Source: Solicoccozyma terricola (lineage: Eukaryota; Basidiomycota; Tremellomycetes; Filobasidiales; Piskurozymaceae). Taken from it: a stretch of 64,000 bases of DNA. Under the pieces are notes generated by a model. It had not been told where the DNA came from and searched no databases. It was given only the letters and a program-made list of their open reading frames with translations. Each line of letters starts with the position of its first letter. The stretch's first letter is position 1. Made by a program: the position numbers and the translations under genes. This document shows, piece by piece, positions 35,350 to 46,750 of this stretch. The DNA lies in the NCBI GenBank assembly GCA_001600875.1, contig BCLD01000002.1, forward strand, positions 739,053-803,052, given 5' to 3'.

Positions 35350-36419
35350 ATGCACAAGTCCATTTCGGCCACGGCAACAGCAACAGAAACAACAACAGCA
35401 ACGTCCCCCCCACACCCACACACTCAAACACCAACATACGATCAACTCTTATTACACGTTATTAATCCATCAAATGTTGCAAAGTTGGCTATTAGGGATG
35501 TTTATAGGTTGGAGAGTGTGAATTGGGTGGATGCGATGCGGTATAATGGTATGTCGAGCGAGTGAAGCGAGCATTCGCGGCGAACGTAGTGAGCATTTAT
35601 GTCTTCGCGAGTGAAGCGAGCATTCACGGCGAACGTAGTGAGCATTTATGTCTTCGCGAGTGAAGCGAGCATTCACGGCGAACGTAGTGAGCTTTCTTTT
35701 CTTCGCGAGCGAAGCGAGTATTCACGGCGAACGTAGTGAGCTTTCTTTTCTTCGCGAGCGAAGCGAGTATTCACGGCGAACGCAGTGAGCTTTCTTTTCT
35801 TCGCGAGCGAAGCGAGCATTCACGGCGAACGCAGTGAGCTTTCATTTCTCTCGCATTCATCTCTTTTCGCGGAGCGAAGATTCCTGTCTTGCGAGCGCAA
35901 CGAGCATTCATTTCCTTCCTTCGTGAAGCGAAAGTCTATTATTGCGTTGCGAGCGGAGTCAGCACTATGTCTTCCGCGAGTGCAACGAGTCTTCATCTCT
36001 TTTCGCGGGAACGTAATGAGCGTTGATTTTTCTCTTCGCGGAGCGAAAGAGTAGTACGTTGAGAACGTTACTGAGTGATATGTCATCTCCGTCTCCTGCT
36101 TTTTACCATTTCCGGTCTCAGTCTCAGTTTCCGTCTCAGTCTCAGCCTCAGTCTTCCAAGTGTATACGCTAATATCTTGTACACTATCGCTTTCATCCCC
36201 CCCCCTCCCCCCCGCGGCGCCACAGATACTTCATTCTTTATACTCCCAAATACATGTTATCCAATTCGGTATATCAACCTTGTCGGGTTCGTTACTGCGC
36301 TTTCGTTTATTCCGATTGATAGAGATAGAGGTGGAGGGATGTGGAGAGGTGGTGGTGGTGGTGGTGGTGGTGGTGGTGGTGATTTGAAAATGATCATTAC
36401 TTGTGAGTTTGTTTGGATT

Positions 36420-36458
<39 letters not shown>

Positions 36459-38698
36459 GGAGGAGGGGGGAGGGAGGGTTCGGATCTCGGGTCTCGGATA
36501 GGTAGCTGATTTGTTTATTGCTGCGTGATAGTGGATGATGGAGATGGAGAGAATACGATTCAGGTCATTACGATACTTGAACCTAGATTAATCACATCCC
36601 CCGCGTCAATCCCTTCCGCATCAACATCAACATCAACATCAATATCGACATCGACATCCACATCAAGGAAGAACGGAAATGTTAAATCAAACAACTTCAC
36701 AACAATCACATCCACATATCCATCGACTAAATCCAACCTTTCACATTCCAATCATCATACCAAAACCCCAGAAATCGAATCATCAACACGATTTACAACA
36801 CCTTCAAATTATCGAAATACAATTCTTGCTCCACTCGAAGAACAAGATCGAATAGGTCCAAATGGTTATCCATCTTCAGATCCAAACGTGAATGCATTCA
36901 AACATAATCGTAGGTTCATACCTCAATCCATAGTCACCCGTTCAAATTCCAATACAATAAAACAGAACAAGGGGAATGAGGATGTAAAGGAATGGAAATA
37001 TGATTTCCCAGATTGGGTGGTTGGTGATGTGATTTCTGTGATTGGAAAAGTTAAAGAGTGGAAGAGGAAGAAGGGAAATTGGGTTAGGGAGGTCGAGGTT
37101 GTGATTAGAGATGGGGGTGTTATCGGTGAGTTGACTCTTTTCACTTTGGGAAATGATTTCTTCCTAAAACAAATAAATATGCAACAAGATACTGATGGGT
37201 GTTATTGTCGGTACCGGGTTTTGGGGGGGTTGTTTTTGGCGGTTTGGAATGTGGAACGGGTTGACATAGAAAAAGTAACACCTGCAGATGAACATACCCA
37301 CATCCACCAAACCAAACTCGCATGGTCCAATACATACACACATCCTCTCCCCTCTCCTTTGGATATTCCACCTCAAACGCCTTCCACGCCTACCACTCCT
37401 CCCTCTAAAAGAGCACGTGAATGTGCAGAGCAGCTGAGGAGTAGTCCGGCTGGTTCGGTGGTTACGGATGGAGGTAGTACTGTTGTTGATTCACCAGCGA
37501 GAGTGAGTGGCGTGGCGTGTAGGATTGAATTTCGGTAGGTGCACGAGGCGTGACGGTTGACGGTTTTCGCGGCTTTGTGGGGTTTTAGCTCCGACATCCG
37601 AGTAAATTAAGATCGGTACATATCACTTTACCCCGATTACGACATTACGTATCGACGTATATCTCAACCCAATCGACCCCGTTTTGGTCGGGTTTAGGAT
37701 TCGAAGATGAAAGAGGATGGGAAGCGTTGAGAGGTTATTTACCAGAGTTATGTGATACCGGGATAAAGCGTGGAAGGCGAGAACGGGAGATTGATCGAAT
37801 GGTGGGCGGTGGAGGTGGAGATACAACGCCTAGAGCAGGGAAGATCGTGTATTTCGAGGAAGGCACACCGTTGAGTTCGAAGATGTCTCGGAGAAGGGTT
37901 GAGGAGGATGTCACGGCGATGGAGACTCAAGCAACCTTCAACGCCACGCTGAGTCCCATCACCCTCGACGAACTCCAATACGTACCTCATCTTAGGTTAT
38001 TCGCACGTCGATTATTCGACATGGCACAACGTCGAAAATCGGATCCTTCATACGACGGCAAGAAGAGATACTCTAGTGTCGAGGAAGCCACGGTAGCGCG
38101 AAGGAAGAAAAGGCAAACGAGGAGAAGAAGGATGAGCAGGATTTTTCAAAATATCTTGATCGAGCTGTCTACAAGCGGTTGGGTGGTCGAGGTGGAATTA
38201 TCAGAGAGCGAGGTGGGAAGAAGACAAAATCAGAAAAAGGCTAGGGATTTGACCTTGGACAGCTCCATGGCGGATTCCACGGTCAATTCAACATACATCT
38301 CAGCACTCAATGCCAGCATTACCTCGACTTGGGGAGGTGAACGAGAGGAAAACGGATCATCAGACGATACTGACGGCGAACCGCAAGTCAAGCCAGAGTT
38401 TGATCACGTCGGGTACCTTCCCCTCACTCAACCAATCATTGGCCGTGTTATCCTATACATCTTAAAACTCGAGGCCAGTACACGGGGCATACACATATAC
38501 ATACCGACAAATGACCCTCGAAGAAAAAACGGCATGGATATCAGTGCCATTGCGAATCGTCTCAAGCAGCTTGCACATCGATGGGAACGCGTCAACGAAA
38601 GCATGGTTGAAGAGGGCCTTCAGACGTTGTTTGACGATGGCCACATCGTCAGGTGGGGAGCGGGGTGGTGGCCTGCGAACGTTCCTCTGCCTAAATGA
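35350..38698 (+). CDS. STN1: CST complex subunit Stn1, telomere capping
   Basis: Binds telomeric single-stranded DNA with Ten1 and supports fill-in by polymerase alpha. Five exons: 35350-35548, 36226-36330, 36532-37125, 37189-37502 and 37589-38698; together they form one frame of 773 codons plus stop. Exon 1 ends QLLLHVINPSNVAKLAIRDV, then WVDAMRYN. Exon 2 carries DTSFFILPNTCYPIRYINLV, then GFVTALSFIPI, and exon 3 starts VDDGDGENTIQVI, giving the N-terminal OB fold (family pattern: F.L..HPIR.V.LVG.V...DD..G). A Ser/Thr-rich insertion follows, then the second OB half (YDFPDWVVGDVISVIGKVKE, then VREVEVVIRDGGVIG). The C-terminal half ends with winged-helix-like segments (PIIGRVILYILKLEASTRGI; EGLQTLFDDGHIVRWGAGWW). 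Intron 1 (677 bases) is full of repeats; intron 2 (201 bases) holds GGT repeats and a 36-G run. Confidence 0.82.
35558..35851 (+). repeat. Six tandem 49-bp repeats in STN1 intron 1
   Basis: Units start at 35558, 35607, 35656, 35705, 35754 and 35803, an exact 49-base period. Each unit holds two related 15-mers, GCGAGYGAAGCGAGY and GCGAACGYAGTGAGC, joined by short A/T-rich spacers. Units 1-3 share GTGAAGCGAG and units 4-6 share GCGAAGCGAG, so there is an ordered drift along the array. Confidence 0.95.
35852..36060 (+). repeat. Degenerate continuation of the 49-bp array
   Basis: Scattered relatives of the same cores: GCGGAGCGAAGA (35869-35880), GCGAGCGCAACGAGCATTCA (near 35900), GCGAGTGCAACGAG (near 35978), CGCGGGAACGTAATGAGC (near 36005) and CGCGGAGCGAAAG (near 36040). 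With the tandem block it fills about three quarters of the 677-base intron. Confidence 0.8.
36422..36457 (+). repeat. 36-base G homopolymer in STN1 intron 2
   Basis: Uninterrupted G run, preceded by a (GGT)n tract at about 36349-36381. Confidence 0.95.
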
Positions 38699-38733
38699 CA
38701 CACTATTCCTATTCGGCTTTACTCGTAACAACA

Positions 38734-39919
38734 TCAAGGCCTCTTTGCGAATCGCTTGTTCCTCTCAACCTCGAGAACTTCCCAATCTGCTTTGGCCCTG
38801 CCGACGGGGATTTCTAGCTTACCCTCGTCGAAGCCTTGGAATGTCTCGGTGACAAAGTCTGAACCGGGATACTCGCCTTAGCTCAGCAAGCCGCTAGAAT
38901 CGACCGATCGGACATCTACCCACCTTTCAATGGCATCTCCATCTTCGGCCTCTCCTTCATCTCGTCATAGGAAAGGTCCGGCTGATGGCGCTTGTCGTGC
39001 AATTCAGACTGCGAGAGAGCCTATATCAGCACTCAACGCCGAGTCGATCGACCACCCCAACCAACACGCTCACCTCAACCAACGGAGGGAAGATCTCGAT
39101 CACCTGCACGTTCGTGTCCTTGAGCTGCTTTCGAAGGGACAATAACCAATGATGGAGTGCCGCCTAAGCGACAGGGTAGGCGGTCGTAGTCATCGGTCTG
39201 TGCGTCATTGGATGGTCCAGACTACCGCCTCACCTTGGTCGAGCAGTAATTCGGACACCGTGACATCGGTATAATAGCCAAGCCTGAGCTGACGGCCTGG
39301 AGATGATTTATTTAACGGGAAGTGGGAGTTGTCAGGACTACATGGGCAGACAGACCCACCATGAACGTCGACGGCCTGTCCTGCTTGAAGAGGTATGGCA
39401 GCACCTCTTTAGCGATGTATATGTACGCCATCTATACTTGGCCTCCCCTGTCAGCCCCTCGCACCTCTGACTGGTACGACGGCGACCTCACATAGTTGGT
39501 GTTAAATTCCATCTCTACCGCTTCCATATCAATGCTCTCTGGTTTTGAAAAATCGACTGTCTTCTGAATCCCACTCCCCACGTACACCGAGTCGACGGAA
39601 TCTCCACCAAAAGCACTCATGCATTCCTGGATCTTGTCAGGAATCGATTTATAGTCGGTGATATCCATCTGGACTCCTACGCACTTGTCAGCGCCGTGCT
39701 TTTCCACGAATGCATCGAGATTGGCTTGTCGTCGACCAGCAATGATGACTCGCTTTCCATGGGCGATGAACTCATCTGCCAATGCTTGTCCGAGGCCTGT
39801 GCGAAGGGGCCGTGGTGGCTGTCAAGCGGGTGCAGCCGGAGGGTAGCCCAGGGACCTGCGGAGGTCTCACCTGAGGTGGCCCCGATCATGAGTATCGTGT
39901 GGATTTCATACGGTGCCAT
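38734..39919 (-). CDS. Short-chain dehydrogenase/reductase
   Basis: NAD(P)-dependent oxidoreductase with a Rossmann fold. The start at 39919 reads MAPYEIHTILMIGATSG. The first intron joins to GLGQALADEFIAHGKRVIIA, giving the nucleotide-binding G-A-T-S-G-L-G. Later landmarks are GVQMDITDYKSIP, MEFNTNYV, MAYIYIAKEVLPYLFKQDRP, AVSSGLAIIPMSRCPNYCST with the catalytic Ser and Y-x-x-x-K (YCSTK), ALHHWLLSLRKQLKDTNVQV with IEIFPPLVE, SELHDKRHQPDLSYDEMKER, and DFVTETFQGFDEGKLEIPVG before KRFAKRP. Stop TGA at 38734-38736, 35 bases from the STN1 stop (convergent genes). The exon chain explains several + strand open frames here as shadows. Substrate unknown; it resembles DltE-type SDRs. Confidence 0.88.
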
Positions 39920-40331
39920 GATTGTTCAATGTAGATAGATAGATGGTTCGTGGCAGGTACGGCCGCCTGTTTGTTCTTTTTTCAGAAAGTGGAGGCAAGA
40001 TGATGGCGATCGCCGATCTAACCTCGAATCAATGGGATCCGAGTTATAATATCAGATAAGCACACCCTCATGGACAGCAGTCCTTTTCCCTTGCTTACGT
40101 AGCTGCTCAGACCGAGGACTAAGCTGTACGTCGCCGATTCAGTGGATGGATAATAGAAAGCTGTTCAAGCTACATGGCTGCTATCATGAGGATGTGCGAT
40201 AGTGGTCGTCACAGCCGGACGTATTTCGTTACGAGATGTCATTAGTGGCATGAAGTCCTGCGTAGGAAAAAGGTGATACAACATGACTGAAATTCGGGGA
40301 AAACGTGTATCCTGCGTGATAGTCACCTCAA
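39920..40331. other. Intergenic region, no gene seen
   Basis: Between the SDR start and the end of the kinesin gene, both on the - strand. Nothing recognised beyond ordinary promoter and 3' end sequence. Confidence 0.5.
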
Positions 40332-43300
40332 TCATCCCTTGGAAAAGAACCAGCTTTGGCGTTTGGCTGCGACGATTGTGACTGGTGTGGTCAGAACTGC
40401 TCGGGGCTGAACAACGAAGCAAAACTCACCACCACCGCTATCCTCGCTCGCCAACCTTCCAAGCGCGCTCCCTGAACTGCTTCCCATACCGATCGCACCT
40501 GCACTCTCTACTCCTAGCATGTTGCCGCCACCGCCCCCACGCAACGGCTTGGCTATCCTGCCAAAACCTATCCCGGCCCCAGTCGGGAATCCTCCGTCTC
40601 TCCCATGGGCAGCGCTGAGCTGTTCATGCAATTCTCTTGAGATGCGCTGGAACTCTTGCTCCTTCATTCTTAGCTGGTTCTCGGATTGAGCGACAAGGCG
40701 TTCAAGGTTGACGATGCGTTCTTTGCGCTCTAACAACTTCCGCTCGGCGGTGTTCAAGTCTTTTTTCAGAGACGTGTTCTGATAAACAAGCTGGAAGACA
40801 GGAATCGAGAAAACGTCAGGAGTCGTAAATGCGGCAAGACGAACATGCGCACTCACCCCTCGTTGTACCTCGTTGAGTTGCCCCAGATTGTACTCGAGTG
40901 TCTGCATCTTCTTGTTGTGTGCCTTGGCATTGGTAGACCGCGCAATCGCCTTGTATTTGTCGCGCACTTCATCGAGCTGGATTTGCAGTTCGACCACCTG
41001 CAAGCGTTTCTCGTATTCAGCGGCACGCTGACAATATCAGCCCGAAAAGTAATCACCTTCTCGCATCGGTCAGTGACATCCCGCATGAGATTTCGCTTCA
41101 TGATTTCAAATTCTGCGTTTTGCACCTCGGCCAACTTCCGCACCCGCTCCAGTTCTTGAGCTGCATGAGCAAGGTTTTGACCACCGGCAGTACCGGCGGT
41201 GGTATCAGTGAGAAGCCGCTGTGTGATTGCGAGCTTGGATAAGTTTGTATCAAGCGCCCGGTTCCGAATCTCCGTACTCACATTGAGGTCCTCGATGGTA
41301 CCAATTTGGTCTTCGTTGGCTTCCTGCAACCTGGACAGCTCATCCTCTTTCGCGTTAACCTGCTTCCGCAAAGAAGACATTTCGACTTCGACCATGCTCT
41401 GCTTGGCAGTATATTGGGCTTCAAATTGAGCCTGCGACAAGCGAAATCAGGATTTACCTCAGGAAGAAGAAATGATGTATCTCACTTTGATCTCATCGAT
41501 GCCGATGATATTAGACGTTTGTTGGGCTGCAAGGAAAGACTGTTTAGCTGCGGGAGATCCTCCCTCATTTCGAGCAGACACTCACTCAGTAAATCCTCGT
41601 AGGCGGCATCACGCTGCTCTAACAATTCCTGCAGATCGTCGCCGCGCTGGATCTGGAGCTCGGTATCTTCCTGATTTCTTCTCAACTTATCCTGGAGGTC
41701 CCGGATGATGGTCTGATTATCGGCTAGATGCCGACGAATAGTCTCCCGTGCATCGATGACGATTTCCTCCTCCAGCAGTGGCGAGGTATCAGCGACATTG
41801 TCGAGTTTCGCCAGAACGAGACGAAGTTTCTCCGACGATTGGTCCATGAAAGCACCGCCCTGACATAAAAGCGACTATCAATTTAGTGTAAGAACACGTC
41901 GCCAGAGCCAGGCTCACGGTGTCAATCTTGGCCATCATTTCCGCTAGCATCTCCGTTTTGCGCTTCTCCCTATCGTCTGCTACCGCCACCGCTTGGGCCT
42001 GCTGGAGCTCTTCGAGTTGCAGGCGCTGAGTGTCGAGGGACTTTTCAAGCTGGCCAGCACGGTCCTTCTCGTTGTCGAGTGCGGCAGCAGTCTCTTGAGC
42101 TTCGGATTCCAAACGCGTCTGGGACAATCGGAGCTCTGTGACCTCGAGATTGATGACAGCATTGTCCTAGGGCGAAACAGGAGTCAGTGAACCTTCATAT
42201 CATAGGTGTCAGATGATTCAATTTCTGCTCACCTTTGCCATCTGCTCATTCCGCTCCTTGTAGTAATTGAGCTCTTCGCGCAATTCCGCCATTGTCTTTT
42301 GTTGCTCGTTGAAGGCTCGTTCCTGGGGTGGGTGGAAAGAGCTGCGTCGGTCTATGGTACACAGCCTCTCCTTCATGCCAAAGCCCTTACCTTCTCCGTC
42401 AGCTGATCATTGAGCTCATTCTCCCGTCGGAAAAAGTCCTCCCTCTCGTCTTGATCTAAACCTGCAGCCGGAGTATCCCTGCCTGTCAGGGATTCAGACA
42501 ACATGATGGCGGGCGTCGGAGCCCTTGTTGAAGATCCAGAGACAAACGACGTCAATGAAGACATAGAGAGTCCCGAGACCAGCCCCGCACGCTTCGTAGC
42601 ACTCGGAAGTCCTGACATGGATTCATCACCACCACCACCCGCTCGGATAGCCGCCTTAGCTCTCTCCAACGTCGCCCAGTCAGGTTCATCAACCCTTTGA
42701 CCTCCACGCCAGAGTGTGATTTCGCCTTCAAGAGCGTCGCTGAAGAACTTGAATAACCTGACTTCGCCCTTGGTGACAGCAAGTTGTTTCTTAAGTTCAG
42801 CCGGGGATAATTCAGCATTCACACGAGCTTTATTCTTGATGCTCTTCGCGCGCATGCCGAATCTGAGCGTAGACACCGTCTCAGCCTCGTTGAATGATGC
42901 GGGTGAACAATTGATGATGAGTGTCGTTCGAGAATTCCCACCGAGCGATTCTTGGAGGATACGGGTGAGTTTGGAGTCTCGGTAGGGTATATGAGTGGAC
43001 TGGGTAAAAGAGTTGGGATTATTATCACTCGCAGTGTCAGAGATTTAGATCATTCAGTCACCTTCCCATCCGTCAGACTGTTGATGACCATTCCCAACGC
43101 CGATAGACTTTTATTGATCTTCTTCGCTTCCTCTAAAGTTTGTCCCGTCGCTCCGGTCTTTCCGATCTGTCCTCCAAAACAGAATGAAACTCCTCATCAG
43201 CCCCGTGAGCCGGACGCGCAACCCGTACATCAACCTTCTGAACCGAGCACCTTACCTTCTCCGAACCAGCCAAATCCACCAAATATAAATTCCCACTCTT

Positions 43301-44483
43301 CTGACTCCCCGTCTCGATGTTCCGTTGATGAATCCCCATGACGAAGATGGAATGAGATCTTGAAGATTCGGCGTTCATTTCTACGGTCGAGTCGAGCGAT
43401 CACAGTAAGCTATACGACACATACTATTTCACCCACGAAACCGCAGAAAACACAGGCCACTTACGAGTTGCAGAAACAGCACGAGCACTTCCTCCAACTT
43501 TCATAACCTCGTAAACCTCCTTCTCGGAACCGACATAAACCTCCGTCAAACCTTTCACATAAACACCTCTTGCCTTGTCTTCATGAATGGAAAGATTATC
43601 TTCCGTTGCTGAACGAAACAATGGCGTTTATTCAGGTCTTTTTTTTTTTTTTTTTTTCCTTTTCGTCTTTTCCAACCATCGACTTACGATTCAATAAATC
43701 TTTTATCCTTTCCATATAAATCTCCATATAACTGACTTTGACCGTATATTCAATAGCAGAATCAGCTGAAATGATGGATGCGAATATTTGTTCGGTGATT
43801 CTGGGTATTAGACCACGGAGATTTGGGGAATGGATATCGGCTCCCTGCGATTCGAAGAGAGCGAAAATTCAGTTCACAGGCTTACTTTGTTATACACGTT
43901 GAACAGGGAATCCACTCACCATCATAGCTAATCACACCACCGCCCATTAAACCCGAACAAACGAATCAGCTCTCCAAATCAACCTCAAACCCCGTTTTCT
44001 CTATATCTGGCACCCACTAAACGTCTTTCCACTCCCCGTCTGTCCATAACAGAACAAAGTCCCATTGAAACCACCCATAACATCTTCCACTATTCCTTTA
44101 ACGCCGAAATCGAAAATCTCAGGTTGTGAAGATGAAGAAGGGAAGATTCTATCGAATGTGAATGTTTGGGGGTCTGGGTTCGAGGTCGAGGTGTTTGATA
44201 AATGGAGCATGAGTTGATGGGATGAATAGGGTAATTTGAGAGTCAGATGGGTACGAAGGTTTATATGCCTGGCGACTTACCGATTCCAACAACGTTTTTC
44301 ATTCGAACTGTCATTCCACCATCATCAATCTCTATACATTCTTCCGACTTTGAATCGATTTCCATCCGATTCATAGGTCGGAATCGACATACCACCTGCA
44401 TTCGGCGGACCAGACATCAGTGTTTCAAACGAGGATCTCTTATCTTCATCATACCCCTTCACCTTGATGTTATTCCCACTCAT
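40332..44483 (-). CDS. Kinesin-1 heavy chain (conventional kinesin)
   Basis: Plus-end-directed microtubule motor. The start at 44483 (MSGNNIK) is followed by an intron, then [20 protein letters not shown]. The motor domain shows [15 protein letters not shown], the P-loop GQTGSGKT, switch [12 protein letters not shown], switch II DLAGSEK and [20 protein letters not shown], with [18 protein letters not shown] leading to the neck. Long coiled coils follow ([18 protein letters not shown], then [20 protein letters not shown]). The tail has [11 protein letters not shown], the IAK autoinhibitory motif of kinesin-1. It ends [10 protein letters not shown] with stop at 40332-40334. At least twelve short introns. 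A T18 run lies in the intron near 43640. The total length fits the usual fungal size of about 900-950 residues. Confidence 0.95.
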
Positions 44484-46365
44484 GACGAACGACCTTTCCC
44501 AATTCTAATGACTCCAAGGATGGTCGATTTTGGACCGTAATTGAATGCGACGAAATCGTGCTTATCTGTTCTATACCTCCTTCTATGGTAATAAGAGACT
44601 GTGCGGATACCACTGGGGAGGATGTCGACCAGTATCTGTCTATGTATGTCTATGATTCTGTTTTAATCCCTTCTATCAAGCTTTCGTGTCCCTACCGTCG
44701 CCGTTGAACCATTGTTGATCATTTGTCACGTGATTAATGTTGGGGGAGGTGGAAGCGATGACGTGTCACTTGGGACTAAACAGACTGTGATGGCCTGACG
44801 ACGTCCAATAAAGCGAGCACCTCCATTTCATTCTACACTACTAGCAATCACCTTTGTCTAGGGTTTAGTGCTTTACAGAACCATAATGACGAGAGAGAGA
44901 GAAGTATATATGATGTGCGCGATGAGATAGATGTCTTTTTGGCGCATTTCCTCTTACTCAGGAACGGGTGGCGAACGGATTCGGGAAGGGAACCACATCA
45001 CGGAGCGAGCTTTGGTCCTGAACTCACGCACTGCTACTTTATGGCACCAATGGAGACCGGATTCCAAAACCCATGAGATTGATGCCTCAATAAGGCAATT
45101 CGAACATTTCAGTTATTATTAAAGCGAGAAATTGGCTGGTGTCGTCCAGTTCCACCCCATCGTTGTGGTTAGCAGTGTGTGGGACTTTGAGGTGACAACG
45201 TGCATTCTGTCATTGTCTCTGCAGGTATCAAAGTCCCTGTCGCAGTGAGGCACCGCCAGCCAGACACCCGATCCATTTGCCCCTGTCTACCAATCACCTA
45301 CATTACAGGGCGTAGCCCGCTCTTAATGTCACAGTTCACACCCTTGCTCAATCCACCCATCTATTCCCTTTCCTCTCAAGGACATATTTTCTGCTGAAGC
45401 TGCATATGATCTTCTTTTACATCCCATTTCTAATGCAATTTTGCTTCACAGTTATGTGATTGCTCTAACTTCTATAACGGTTCCAACATAATTTAGCATT
45501 TCGCCGGAGACCTCCAATACTATTCTCCCTACAGTAACGAGCAAATATGGAGAGAAAGTTCAGCGGTCGCAGGGACGCGAGAGAAATCTTTGACGTTTCC
45601 CAAACTACTGGTCTTTCTTAGTTTCTGTATTCCCCTCTTGATAGCCACTGAAGACTGCGATTTTGAGTTGTAAGAGTAGGTTAGCTGGTAATTTAGACAT
45701 CCTTTCTTGTTGTGAATAAGCTTGTGATTGCGTGTGACGTATGATACACGCACGACCTATGTGGTTGCGATTTGCAGCCCAGATGTGGAATTGAATTCCA
45801 AGTTGTGTAAAAACCCAAAACGTCCGAGGATGTGATCCCTCGTATCTTTATAAAAGGGCATCACTTTTATAGACATTTACAGTCTAAGAACAAAGAGAAG
45901 GAAGTTTGCTGAATATGATGTTGCTATTGGAGCGAAAGAGGTGTATCAGACCAATGTAGGTATACCAAAGTGATGTGCGTGCACCGGTCGGTAGTCGTCA
46001 CGTCAGGCGACGGTTGGTACATCGAGCTGGCGAAACATTGGTTGCTAGTCCGTTTAGGCCGTGTGCCTTTAGACAGGTCATCCTTTCAGATGAATTGCAA
46101 GGGCGATGAATATTATGATCAAACACCCCTGGAGGGCCTTATTCGGGGGCTAGGATCATCTACAACAATATTTAATGGGGCCATTTACAACAATAGAGTG
46201 ACAGAATAGGAAGTAGATGTATAGATAGAAGAAGCACATTGTTACTGGTATTTGGTGCAACTCCCCTGAGCCGAGACAGTGGGGGTTCCTACTGGTCCAC
46301 TGGTGCTCGCAGTTGCGGTAGAGAGTGTGTCAGTAAGGGTATTTGCCTAAAGTAGTAGTAACAGT
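44484..46365. other. Long intergenic region upstream of kinesin
   Basis: About 1.9 kb without a convincing gene. The kinesin promoter carries TCACGTGA (44726-44733) and TGACGTGTCA (44759-44768). Open frames between 44900 and 46210 are short and lack splice signals or recognisable motifs. The region is less GC-rich than its surroundings and could hold an untranslated transcript, but nothing shows one. Confidence 0.5.
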
Positions 46366-46750
46366 TTAGCCAAATGCTCGCTGGTCATTACCAATTTTTG
46401 AGAGACCTACGGCAACTACAGGACTGTCATCAGAAGTGCTGTTGTTATTACTTGTGGTGGGGACTGGATCAGCTCCAACAAGGGATTCTGTTGTTGTGGT
46501 CACCTCAGCCGAGACAGTGGCGGTTCCACCCAAATCGATTTGTCCACTGGTGCTCGTAGTTGCGGTAGTGAGGTTGCCAGTAAAGGTACTTGTCTGAAGG
46601 AGTAACAGTTCAGCCGAATGCTTGCTGGTCATGACAAATTGAAAGACCTACTGCAACTACAAGAATGGCATCAGAAGTGCTATTGTTGTTACTTATGGTG
46701 GGGACTGGATCCGGGGTTTCTGTTGTTGTGGTCACATCAGTGACATTTGA
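46260..46750 (-). repeat. Tandem duplication, period about 244 bases, over a gene 3' end
   Basis: Matching blocks ACAGTTTAGCCAAATGCTCG (46361) and ACAGTTCAGCCGAATGCTTG (46605) are 244 bases apart. The flanking sequence matches as well: both copies encode forms of PVPT(T/I)SNNNSTSD followed by VVAVGLS. A further partial copy of the Ser/Thr part lies towards 46260. Confidence 0.8.

Noticed and set aside
34908..35465. Long open frames on both strands in the mS45/STN1 interval
   Set aside because: They come from GC-rich tandem repeats (a 21-base period gives periodic residues) and have no start context, domain or splice support.
35558..35851. CRISPR-like array
   Set aside because: The spacers are as conserved as the repeats, the unit is contiguous, and the organism is a eukaryote; it is a tandem satellite.
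35470..36086. Open frames within the 49-bp array, on both strands
   Set aside because: Repetitive translation of the tandem units; the array is inside an intron bounded by good splice sites that keep the STN1 frame.
38930..39145. Small + strand ORF of 71 aa (MASPSSASPSSRHRKG...)
   Set aside because: It lies over exons of the SDR gene on the - strand, whose motifs (YCSTK, QVIEIFPPLVE) and introns explain the region.
45500..46250. Possible RNA gene or retroelement remnant upstream of the wall-protein gene
   Set aside because: No tRNA-like T-loop, no terminal repeats, no reverse transcriptase or integrase motif could be seen.
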